This document shows positions 1-5,470 of a DNA stretch of 9,886 nucleotides, in pieces. Position 1 is the first letter of the stretch. Every line of letters starts with the position of its first letter. Origin of the DNA: Gammaproteobacteria bacterium (GTDB taxonomy: Bacteria > Pseudomonadota > Gammaproteobacteria > GCA-001735895); contig WGBK01000159.1 of NCBI GenBank assembly GCA_015494335.1, positions 1 to 9,886 of the forward strand. Reading direction: 5' to 3'. Below the pieces are notes generated by a model. That model ran no database searches. It was not told the origin of the DNA and worked only from the letters and a program-made list of their open reading frames with translations. The translations under genes were made by a program, and so were the position numbers.

Positions 1-531
1 ACGCTCGGCCAGACCACTCTGGAACAGCTGCGTCAGCGCTTCGGCCAGGTCGAGGGTATTGCCCTGTTTCAGAACCCCGATGGGCGCTATAGCCTCGAAG
101 CCTATCTCGGCAAGGTCAACATCGGTCCGCTGAGCGGGCGCTGGATCGTCACCCTGGCGGCCAGCCAGGCGGAACTGGAAGCCCTGAGTCGGCGCTCGAT
201 CAAGCGCATCAAGACCGAAAACGGCAGCATCCGCTGGACCCTGAAACCCGATGCCCAGGCCGAGCAGGCCAGTCGTGCTGTCGCAACGTTGACGATGATT
301 CCCGGCTATTCGGGTATGGATGCGGACTTTCTGCGCTCCCGCTTCGGGGAACCGACCGAGGTTCGCAAGGTCGACAAAGACAGCGAACAGTGGCTGTACC
401 CGGAACGGGGACTGCGCATCCTGCTCGATCGCAAGGGCAAGGAAATGTTCGAATACATGACACCGGCAATGATGCAGCAGGGCAATCAGCCGGTAGCCCA
501 TGCGGTTCCAGCCGCGGAGGAGAGACCATGA
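1..531 (+). CDS. Hypothetical protein, C-terminal part (5' end outside window)
   Basis: The frame is open from the first base and gives 176 residues before TGA; the true start lies upstream. I do not recognise the family. The fragment contains two similar-looking segments. One begins near residue 4 (TTLEQLRQRFG) and the other near residue 103 (GMDADFLRSRFGEP). Each has a short helix ending in R-x-FG, followed by beta-rich sequence. This helix plus 'fG-xP' pattern recalls SmpA/BamE-like small domains, but the resemblance is weak and no key residues can be checked. There is no membrane segment in the visible part. The TGA stop overlaps the ATG of the next gene (ATGA at 528-531), so the two are probably co-transcribed and translationally coupled. 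An internal ATG at 289 is not needed as a start, because good coding sequence continues upstream of it. Confidence 0.75.
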   Translation, partial: TLGQTTLEQLRQRFGQVEGIALFQNPDGRYSLEAYLGKVNIGPLSGRWIVTLAASQAELEALSRRSIKRIKTENGSIRWTLKPDAQAEQASRAVATLTMIPGYSGMDADFLRSRFGEPTEVRKVDKDSEQWLYPERGLRILLDRKGKEMFEYMTPAMMQQGNQPVAHAVPAAEERP

Positions 532-893
532 GCGAGAATGTCGCCATCATCGGCGCCAGCCACAAGCCCGACCGCTATGCCCACAAGGCTCAGGTTCTGC
601 TGGCCGAGAACGGGCACCGGGTGTTCCCTGTGTCCGGCAACGGCCGCGAAATCCTCGGCGCGCCCGGCTATCGCTCGGTCTCCGAGATCGAGGAGCCACT
701 GGATACCGTGACCCTCTACCTCAATCCGCAACGCCACCAGGCCATCGTCGACGATATCCTGGCCAAGAAACCGAAACGCGTGATCTTCAACCCCGGCACC
801 GAGTCCGACGAGCTGGAAGCCCGCTATCGCGAGCAGGGTATCGAAACCGAACGGGCATGCACCCTGGTTCTGTTGCGAACGGGACAGTACTGA
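528..893 (+). CDS. CoA-binding domain protein (CoA_binding_2, Rossmann fold)
   Basis: This is a 121-residue single-domain protein. It opens with a beta strand and glycine-containing nucleotide loop, VAIIGASHKPDRYAHKA (residues 5-21). HRVFPVSGNGREILG (30-44) follows, then a strand LDTVTLYLNP (58-67), and finally FNPGTES (87-93) and CTLVLLRTGQY. This order matches the small CoA-binding proteins related to the N-terminal domain of succinyl-CoA synthetase alpha. Most relatives have an LQLG-type motif where this one has FNPG, so it belongs to a variant subgroup. No catalytic partner domain is present; such proteins are usually unassigned cytoplasmic cofactor binders. The start is set by GGAGG about 7 bases before the ATG and by the ATGA overlap with the upstream gene. 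Longer upstream starts would lie inside the previous gene in a different frame. Confidence 0.85.
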   Translation: MSENVAIIGASHKPDRYAHKAQVLLAENGHRVFPVSGNGREILGAPGYRSVSEIEEPLDTVTLYLNPQRHQAIVDDILAKKPKRVIFNPGTESDELEARYREQGIETERACTLVLLRTGQY

Positions 894-894
894 C

Positions 895-925
895 AAAAAA
901 AGACCGCAACCCGAGGGTCGCGGCC
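895..925 (-). terminator. Intrinsic (Rho-independent) terminator of the minus-strand operon
   Basis: On the minus strand, GGCCGCGACC (925-916) pairs with GGTTGCGGTC (911-902). This gives a 10-bp GC-rich stem with two G-U wobbles and a CTCG tetraloop, and seven T residues (901-895) follow at once. It lies 68 bases past the stop of the EF-hand gene and would end the transcript coming from 3169. On the plus strand the hairpin is not followed by T residues, so it should not terminate the CoA-binding gene well, although that gene stops only 1 base before the T tract. Confidence 0.88.
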
Positions 926-993
926 AGGGACAGAGCATCCGCTCCATCAAGGAGGCCAGGCGATTCCGCCCTTGGGGCAAATCCGGACGGCGA

Positions 994-1539
994 TCAGGGG
1001 CGGCTCGATCTGCGCCTTGAGCGATGTTCCTGGAGGGCCGAGGAAAATTCAGTCTCGCTGACGGCGCCATCGCCGTCGGCATCCAGTTCCCGGAATTGAA
1101 TCATGTTCTCCAGCCCCCGCATTTGCCGGCCCTGTTCGGCGCGTTGACGGATGCGCTGCCCTCGCGCCTCGATGAATTCGCTTTCCTGAATCCAGCCATC
1201 GCCATTGCGATCGAAACCCTCGAACGAAGGTTGCCCGCCGGGACCTCGTGCAGAGCGCCTGTTCCCCATTTGCTGCCCGTGGAGCAACTGCCGGGAAAGT
1301 TCCATCTCGTCCCGCGTCAACCGGTCGTCCCCGTTCTGGTCGAGAAAGGAAAAATCGGGCATGCGGGGATGTCTGCCATTGAGGAACTCGTCCCGGTCGA
1401 TGATCTGATCACCGTTCCGGTCGAGGCGATCGAAACGAAATCCCTGGTCGCTACCCTGCTGGGCCTGGGAGGATGTCATGCTCAGGCAGCCGGCCAGTGC
1501 GAGAGTGAAAAGTGACAGCTTGGTCTTGAGTGAGTTCAT
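994..1539 (-). CDS. Secreted/lipid-anchored protein with four EF-hand calcium-binding loops
   Basis: The product has 181 residues. The N terminus is a signal peptide with a lipobox (LAGC, Cys18) and Leu at +2, which suggests outer-membrane retention; a second possible cleavage is SQA|QQ at 26/27. Four 12-residue EF-hand loops are visible. They are DRNGDQIIDRDE (40-51), DQNGDDRLTRDE (67-78), DRNGDGWIQESE (110-121) and DADGDGAVSETE (153-164). All have acidic residues or Asn at positions 1, 3 and 5 and Glu at 12. Loops 3 and 4 have the canonical Gly at position 6; loops 1 and 2 have Gln and Asp there. The loops pair 1-2 and 3-4 around an Arg-rich linker. The start at 1539 is supported by AGGAG 7 bases upstream and by the signal peptide. 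It is the last gene of the operon, 22 bp after the DUF2202 gene. The likely role is calcium binding or buffering in the periplasm; the partner is unknown. Confidence 0.88.
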   Translation of the reverse strand: MNSLKTKLSLFTLALAGCLSMTSSQAQQGSDQGFRFDRLDRNGDQIIDRDEFLNGRHPRMPDFSFLDQNGDDRLTRDEMELSRQLLHGQQMGNRRSARGPGGQPSFEGFDRNGDGWIQESEFIEARGQRIRQRAEQGRQMRGLENMIQFRELDADGDGAVSETEFSSALQEHRSRRRSSRP

Positions 1540-1561
1540 GGCTTTGCTCCTGTGGGGTCGA

Positions 1562-2263
1562 TCAATGTTCCATCGGGCTGTTGATGATGGCTTCGTAAAC
1601 GCCGGGATCCAGGTACAAGGGGGCATAGTCGATACCCTGTGTTTCCAGGTTGCGGACAAACGCCCGCAGATGATTTCGAGAACCCTTCATGAGGTTTTCG
1701 TACACCGTCATGATATCGTTGTTGTCTTCGACCGCGTTGATGTAGCGTTGGATATCGATAATATCCACTTCCTCGATCAGCGCCCCGACCTCGAGCGCAT
1801 CGATCAGGCTGGCATTGCCGTCGGCGACAAGATCATCGTGCAACTGCTGAAGCGTGGCGTTCTCGAATACACCCTGATCCTTGTCGCCAGCCGGATCGGG
1901 CAGCAGGTAGCGATCGATCAGCAAAAGCATGGCATCCATATGAGTTTGTTCGCTGACGGAGATGTTGTCGAATACCCGCAACTGCCAGACATCGTAGAGA
2001 TGGAGGTAGACATCTCGAGCCAGTTTTTCCTCTTCGCGCATGTACAGAATGCCATCGCGCTCGACATCGGTCAGGTCACCCAGGGGAAGGCTGTCCAGAT
2101 CGGACCGCAGGTTGGCGAGGGTGCTGCTGGCGCTGTCGTACATGTTCGACGACAGGTCGGCATCGTCGTCGCTGCTGCAGGCCTGCAATCCGAAGATCAG
2201 CACGGGTACCAGCAAAATGCTGTGGAACCATTTGAAGGCTGTTTTCTCGAAAGAGTTATTCAT
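1562..2263 (-). CDS. DUF2202 ferritin-like lipoprotein
   Basis: The product has 233 residues. Residues 13-29 form a lipoprotein signal peptide ending in LQAC (Cys29), followed by an acidic SSDDDAD stretch. The remainder matches my recollection of the DUF2202 family: DGILYMREEEKLARDVYLHL (70-89), then SEQTHMDAM (104-112), then EEVDIIDIQ (164-172), and SRNHLRAFVR (195-204). The ExxH at 105-108, with helix-borne acidic residues near 77-79 and 164-165 and His198, fits a four-helix ferritin-like bundle that could hold a two-metal site. Metal binding is inferred from the fold and is not shown by the sequence. The start is chosen because GGAGA precedes it and it opens the signal peptide directly. 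The ATG overlaps the stop of the upstream membrane-protein gene by 8 bp, indicating translational coupling. Enzymatic activity for DUF2202 is not established. Confidence 0.87.
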   Translation of the reverse strand: MNNSFEKTAFKWFHSILLVPVLIFGLQACSSDDDADLSSNMYDSASSTLANLRSDLDSLPLGDLTDVERDGILYMREEEKLARDVYLHLYDVWQLRVFDNISVSEQTHMDAMLLLIDRYLLPDPAGDKDQGVFENATLQQLHDDLVADGNASLIDALEVGALIEEVDIIDIQRYINAVEDNNDIMTVYENLMKGSRNHLRAFVRNLETQGIDYAPLYLDPGVYEAIINSPMEH

Positions 2264-2711
2264 GGTTGGTTTCTCCTTTCGTAAAATAGGTATTCGAGTC
2301 GGTTTGAGGGCTCTCGTCTCTTCGCGCAAGGAAATGGCTCAACAGGGCGATGAAGATCCAGACTGAACTGCGCAAGGTCATCGCTCCAACGGTTCGTGTC
2401 TCGTAGGGAGCCCCTGTGTTGATGTACAGGGCGAAGGCCAGAAAGACGGTAAGGGTTGCCAGAGCGATCAGAATTGAAAGCCGGACAGCCCATTTTTCCT
2501 TTTTCCATAATCCGGCGCCGGCAGCGATATAGAAGAAACCGGCGACGAAGTTGAACCAGAGCACGAAGGGCACATAATTCCCCGCGGCGGCACGGTCCGG
2601 GCCGTCGACAAAAAGAACCATGCCGCCGGACTTGAGCGTAAGAAATCCAAACAGGATGGCGATCGATCCAAGGATCCTGAATATCAATCTGTGACGTTTG
2701 CTGTTGAACAT
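2256..2711 (-). CDS. Small four-helix inner-membrane protein of unknown function
   Basis: The product has 151 residues and no recognised domain. Four hydrophobic segments are visible at about residues 9-28, 47-67, 75-97 and 107-127, with positive loops (WKKEKWAVR after helix 2, FLARRDE after helix 4). The C-terminal tail after helix 4 is polar and about 24 residues long. There is no signal peptide beyond helix 1 and no obvious catalytic motif. It is the second gene of the operon: 74 bp separate it from the upstream secreted-protein gene, and its TAA overlaps the DUF2202 ATG by 8 bp. The ribosome site before ATG 2711 is weak (GGGACGAG). Its position suggests that it anchors or senses for the exported proteins made from the same transcript, but this is inference. 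Confidence 0.8.
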   Translation of the reverse strand: MFNSKRHRLIFRILGSIAILFGFLTLKSGGMVLFVDGPDRAAAGNYVPFVLWFNFVAGFFYIAAGAGLWKKEKWAVRLSILIALATLTVFLAFALYINTGAPYETRTVGAMTLRSSVWIFIALLSHFLARRDESPQTDSNTYFTKGETNHE

Positions 2712-2785
2712 TTCTCGTCCCTTGTATTTCAGTGGAAGGGGAAAGTCGTGGTGCGGTTGGGCAAGAGCCGTGCCCGCAAACCGAT

Positions 2786-3169
2786 TCAGCGGCGGCCGTG
2801 TCCGCCCATGCGGGAACCGAAGCCGGAACCATAGCCGCTGCGACGCTCAGAAGACCGCTGAAATTCCCTTCGTTCGTTTCGTGTCCGTCCATCTCCGTTT
2901 CCCGAGCCATCCCGCAAACGCTTTCTTTCTCCCTGACCGTTTCCCTTGCCCTGTTTCATTTTCCGGCCAGCTTGCGGGGTGCCCGAGCCGTCCTGTGCCT
3001 GGTTCATTTCACGGTACAAGGCTCGTTCCTCGGCCGTCATGGACTGCAGTTCCTGGCGTTGCTGAAGTCGTACCTGATCCCTTTCGAGAAGAGGGGTGGT
3101 GTCGTCGGCAAAGACCTGACCGATGGAAAACAGAAGGGGAATTGCAAGAAATGCAGACTTGGTTTTCAT
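2786..3169 (-). CDS. Secreted small Arg/Gly-rich protein, unknown function
   Basis: The product has 127 residues. Residues 1-21 are a classic signal peptide (MKTK, hydrophobic core, VFA|DD), so the mature protein is periplasmic or secreted. Residues 26-58 are a charged, helix-prone segment rich in Gln, Arg and Glu, containing MTAEERALYREM. This faintly recalls the LTxxQ-type helices of CpxP/Spy periplasmic chaperones, though no true LTxxQ motif is present. From about residue 62 the chain is low-complexity and strongly basic, with Gly, Arg, Lys and Ser, ending GYGSGFGSRMGGHGRR; it is probably disordered. The start is well supported by AGGAG 7 bases before the ATG. It is the first gene of the minus-strand operon, transcribed away from the response-regulator gene. 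I do not recognise the family. The signal peptide and ribosome site make a real gene likely. Confidence 0.75.
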   Translation of the reverse strand: MKTKSAFLAIPLLFSIGQVFADDTTPLLERDQVRLQQRQELQSMTAEERALYREMNQAQDGSGTPQAGRKMKQGKGNGQGERKRLRDGSGNGDGRTRNERREFQRSSERRSGYGSGFGSRMGGHGRR

Positions 3170-3197
3170 GGTTCATCTCCTGGTTGCTTGAATCGTT

Positions 3198-3218
3198 CAC
3201 AAGCAGGTTGCGCTTGTG
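3198..3218. repeat. Perfect 7-bp inverted repeat, 7-base spacer, in the 5' leader of the minus operon
   Basis: CACAAGC at 3198-3204 is the exact reverse complement of GCTTGTG at 3212-3218, with AGGTTGC between. It lies about 30-50 bases upstream of the 127-residue protein's ATG, just downstream of the proposed -10 at 3230-3235. It could be an mRNA stem-loop in the leader or a repressor operator; the sequence does not decide between them. Confidence 0.5.
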
Positions 3219-3229
3219 CCATGCTGCGC

Positions 3230-3235
3230 ATTATG
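3230..3235 (-). promoter_or_regulatory. Candidate -10 box (CATAAT) of the minus-strand operon
   Basis: On the minus strand, CATAAT differs from TATAAT at one position and lies 61 bases before the ATG at 3169. No good -35 hexamer lies 16-18 bases upstream; the best is TTCCTG at 3257-3252. A poor -35 with regulator-like sites just upstream (3236-3293) is what an activator-dependent promoter would show. Predicted from sequence only. Confidence 0.4.
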
Positions 3236-3254
3236 CTGGGAAAATGTTTCCCAG
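3236..3254. promoter_or_regulatory. Perfect 19-bp palindrome, candidate operator
   Basis: CTGGGAAA (3236-3243), a 3-base centre ATG, and TTTCCCAG (3247-3254) form a perfect 8-bp inverted repeat. It abuts the proposed -10 box and fills the -10/-35 spacer of the minus operon. On the minus strand it contains GGAAACATTTT, an 11-base stretch that recurs exactly in the OmpR-like box, 42 bp away (about four helical turns). It may be another site for the adjacent response regulator or a site for a different dimeric regulator. Confidence 0.55.
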
Positions 3255-3273
3255 GAATTTCAGGTCGGTGGAA

Positions 3274-3293
3274 AATTGTTTCAAAATGTTTCC
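3274..3293 (-). promoter_or_regulatory. OmpR-like tandem binding box
   Basis: The minus strand reads GGAAACATTTTGAAACAATT. It carries two GAAAC half-sites (3292-3288 and 3282-3278) as a direct repeat with a 10-bp period, the arrangement bound by OmpR-family dimers. From memory, the core ACATTTTGAAACA is the same as the core of the C1 OmpR site upstream of enteric ompC; I could not check this here. It lies about 40 bp upstream of the proposed -10 of the minus operon and 22 bp before the response-regulator ATG, so it could serve activation of the operon and autoregulation. Confidence 0.6.
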
Positions 3294-3318
3294 TGAATCG
3301 ATGCGGGTATCTCCATGA
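3286..3318 (+). other. Possible leader mini-ORF overlapping the response-regulator start
   Basis: An ATG at 3286 (and another in frame at 3301) opens a 10-codon (or 5-codon) frame reading MFPESMRVSP. Its TGA at 3316-3318 overlaps the ATG of the response regulator in an ATGA arrangement. The regulator ATG has no clear ribosome site, so coupling through this frame is possible. No strong ribosome site precedes the mini-ORF either, so it may be chance. Confidence 0.2.
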
Positions 3319-4076
3319 CTGCTCCAGGTGATCGGGTGCCTTCGAAGACGAAGCCGCGAATACTCATCGTCGATGACGACATAGAATTGCAGCGGCTGCT
3401 GGTGCGCTACCTGGCCGATCAGGGCTACGATGTGGAGGCGGTTGGCGATGGCCAGGCCTTGGATCAATGGCTGTCCCGCAAGCAGGCCGATTTGTTGATA
3501 CTCGATCTCATGTTGCCGGGCGAGGACGGACTCTCCCTGGCCCGCCGTCTGCGCCAGCAACAATCCCTGCCGATCATCATGTTGTCTGCCCGGGGCGAGG
3601 AAATGGATCGCATCATCGGCCTCGAGGTCGGCGCAGACGACTATCTGGCCAAGCCTTTCAACCCGCGCGAGTTGCTGGCCAGAATCCGGGCCGTGTTGCG
3701 CCGAAGCCAGGGTCGAGAGGCTGCTGTTGCAACCCATGGCGAAGAACCCCCCGCTTCGCACATCGCCTTTGGCGAATTCCTGCTCGATCCGGATACGCGG
3801 CGGCTCTGGCAGAACGGAGAAGAGCTTGAACTCACCAGTGGCGAGATGTCATTGCTGGTGGCCCTGGCGACCCGGCCGAATCGTGTCCTGAGCCGGGACC
3901 AGTTGATGGATCTAGTCGGTGGCCAAGATGGCGAAAGCTACGATCGCAGTATCGACGTTCGGGTAACCCGCCTGCGGCGCAAGCTTGGGGAAGGCCATCC
4001 CCCGCGTTTCATTCGCACGGTATGGGGGCAGGGCTATCGATTCACTCCCGATCCGAAGGGGAATGACAGAACGTGA
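3315..4076 (+). CDS. ompR: OmpR-type response regulator
   Basis: The product has 253 residues, slightly longer than enteric OmpR (239). The receiver domain (14-130) has the acidic pocket VDDD (19-22), phospho-acceptor Asp64 in LILDLMLPGEDGLS, Ser91 in IIMLSARGEE, and Lys113 in LAKPFNPRELLARIRAVLRR. The winged-helix DNA-binding domain (about 148-245) has LTSGEMSLL (173-181), the recognition region DRSIDVRVTRLRRKLG (210-225) and TVWGQGY. Several of these stretches are near-identical to enteric OmpR as I remember it, so this is OmpR itself or a close paralogue. The ATG at 3315 lacks a ribosome site. An in-frame GTG at 3336, with AGGTGA just before it, would give 246 residues and a more typical N terminus. 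The stop overlaps the kinase GTG by 4 bp. The OmpR-like box at 3274-3293 suggests autoregulation and control of the divergent operon. Confidence 0.93.
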   Translation: MTAPGDRVPSKTKPRILIVDDDIELQRLLVRYLADQGYDVEAVGDGQALDQWLSRKQADLLILDLMLPGEDGLSLARRLRQQQSLPIIMLSARGEEMDRIIGLEVGADDYLAKPFNPRELLARIRAVLRRSQGREAAVATHGEEPPASHIAFGEFLLDPDTRRLWQNGEELELTSGEMSLLVALATRPNRVLSRDQLMDLVGGQDGESYDRSIDVRVTRLRRKLGEGHPPRFIRTVWGQGYRFTPDPKGNDRT

Positions 4077-5470
4077 ACAGCCGGCGCAGTACTCCGCCCA
4101 GTATCTTTGCGCGTACTGTCCGGATTTTGGGGCTGACCCTTTTCCTGCTTGTGGCTGTGGTGATGGCGACCAGTATCAGCCTGGCGCTTTTTCCGATGGC
4201 GAAGCGTTCCGCCGATGATCTGGCCGCCCTGCTGGTGCTCTCGGCGAGGACCTGGACCGAGCTGCCTCCCCAGACCCGGCCGGACTTCATTCAGGAACTG
4301 CAACAGGAGCACGACATTCGACTGGCCGTTGCCGACAAGGAGCTGGAACCCTTGCAACGACATTCCCTGCTGGTCTATCTCGGCCTGCTCGAAAAGGCCC
4401 TCGAGCGCAGGCTGGACCAGGATCATGTCGTGGTGGGGCGTGATGAAGATAATCCGGACGGGGTCTGGATACGGCTTCCAAGTGTCGAGGGGCCGCTGTA
4501 TTTCGGCATCAGCGACACGCGCATCGGCGCCAGGCCGCCGCTGGTCCTTCTCATTGCGCTGGCAGCGGTACTGCTGTTCTCGCTGGGCGCGGCCCTGGTC
4601 ATCGCGCGCCGGATCACGCGTCCCCTGGAAAGGCTCTCCGACGCCACCACGGCGGTGGGTCAGGGGCGGCGCGAGCTGTTGTCCGTCGAGGGAGCCGAAG
4701 CCCGGGAAATCCAAGCCCTGATTCGCAACTTCAATCGCATGACGCGGCAGGTCGGCGATTTGCTGGAGAACCGGACCACGCTGCTGGCCGGTATTTCCCA
4801 TGACTTGCGCACCCCGTTGACACGCTTGCGCCTGGGCCTGGAGATACACGGCGATGCGCTGGAACCTGATCTCCGGCAATTGCTGGAACGCAATCTCGAG
4901 GAAATGGAGCAGTTGCTGGATCAGTCCCTGATGCTGGCACGCGGCTTTGACGGCAAGGAACCGGTGGTCGAGAGAGGTCTGGTCGGCTTGCTGAGAACGC
5001 TGGCGGCGCAACGGGAAGCCGAGTGGCGACAGCAGCACCCCGACAGCCCCGGACAGGTGAGGGTTGAAGTGGATGCCGCGGTCGGCGATGAATGGCTGTG
5101 GGAACTGCCCGAACAGGCCTGTCTGCGCGTTCTGCACAACCTGATCGACAATGCTTTGCGCTACGGAGACGGCGATGTCCTGTTGCGCCTGGAGCGAAGG
5201 GATGGCTGTCCGTCGATTCGAGTGCTGGATCGGGGCCCGGGTATACCCGAGTCTCAGCGCGAGGCCGTGTTCCGCCCCTTCCATCGTCTCGAATCCTCGC
5301 GCAACGCGGCGACAGGCGGCAGCGGGCTGGGTCTCGCCATCGTGCGACAGCTGTGCCAGGCCCTTGGATGGAGGGTTGATCTGCAGGCCCGCGAGGGTGG
5401 AGGCACCGAGGCACGGCTGTGGCTCTGCGGCGCGCCGGGCGGATCAGCTCGCCGCGGTCTGATCGAGTAA
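4073..5470 (+). CDS. envZ: EnvZ-type sensor histidine kinase
   Basis: The product has 465 residues (enteric EnvZ has 450). Transmembrane helix 1 is at about 17-40 and helix 2 at about 155-178, enclosing a periplasmic loop of about 115 residues, like EnvZ in size. A HAMP linker starts at ARRITRPLERLSDATTAV. The dimerisation/phospho-acceptor domain has GISHDLRTPLTRLRLGLEI with His243, an EnvZ-style H box. The ATP-binding domain has the N box HNLIDN (355-360), the G1 box DRGPGIP (386-392) and the G2 box GGSGLGL (415-421), so it looks fully active. The start is a GTG at 4073 that overlaps the regulator's TGA (GTGA), the normal coupling for such pairs; AGGGG lies about 12 bases upstream. It should phosphorylate and dephosphorylate the upstream regulator. 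The sensed signal cannot be read from the loop. The last 27 bp overlap the convergent TetR gene. Confidence 0.93.
   Translation: MNSRRSTPPSIFARTVRILGLTLFLLVAVVMATSISLALFPMAKRSADDLAALLVLSARTWTELPPQTRPDFIQELQQEHDIRLAVADKELEPLQRHSLLVYLGLLEKALERRLDQDHVVVGRDEDNPDGVWIRLPSVEGPLYFGISDTRIGARPPLVLLIALAAVLLFSLGAALVIARRITRPLERLSDATTAVGQGRRELLSVEGAEAREIQALIRNFNRMTRQVGDLLENRTTLLAGISHDLRTPLTRLRLGLEIHGDALEPDLRQLLERNLEEMEQLLDQSLMLARGFDGKEPVVERGLVGLLRTLAAQREAEWRQQHPDSPGQVRVEVDAAVGDEWLWELPEQACLRVLHNLIDNALRYGDGDVLLRLERRDGCPSIRVLDRGPGIPESQREAVFRPFHRLESSRNAATGGSGLGLAIVRQLCQALGWRVDLQAREGGGTEARLWLCGAPGGSARRGLIE

Noticed and set aside
926..993. A small gene between the EF-hand stop and the terminator
   Set aside because: No start codon with a ribosome site and no protein-like sequence; it is best read as the 3' untranslated part of the operon mRNA.
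1478..2284. A 268-codon plus-strand frame opposite the DUF2202 gene
   Set aside because: The minus strand here encodes a lipoprotein with a family match, ribosome site and operon context; the plus-strand product shows none of these.
2712..2785. A separate promoter or terminator in the 74-bp gap between the secreted-protein and membrane-protein genes
   Set aside because: I see no hairpin with a T run and no convincing -35/-10 pair on the minus strand.
3208..3236. Plus-strand promoter TTGCGC ... CATTAT for the response-regulator operon
   Set aside because: Spacing is about 15 bp, both boxes are weak, and it lies on top of the better minus-strand -10; not supported well enough to list.
4034..5284. 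A 416-codon minus-strand frame opposite the kinase gene
   Set aside because: It is a shadow of the histidine kinase, which has all its expected motifs on the plus strand; the antisense product has no recognisable domain or signal.
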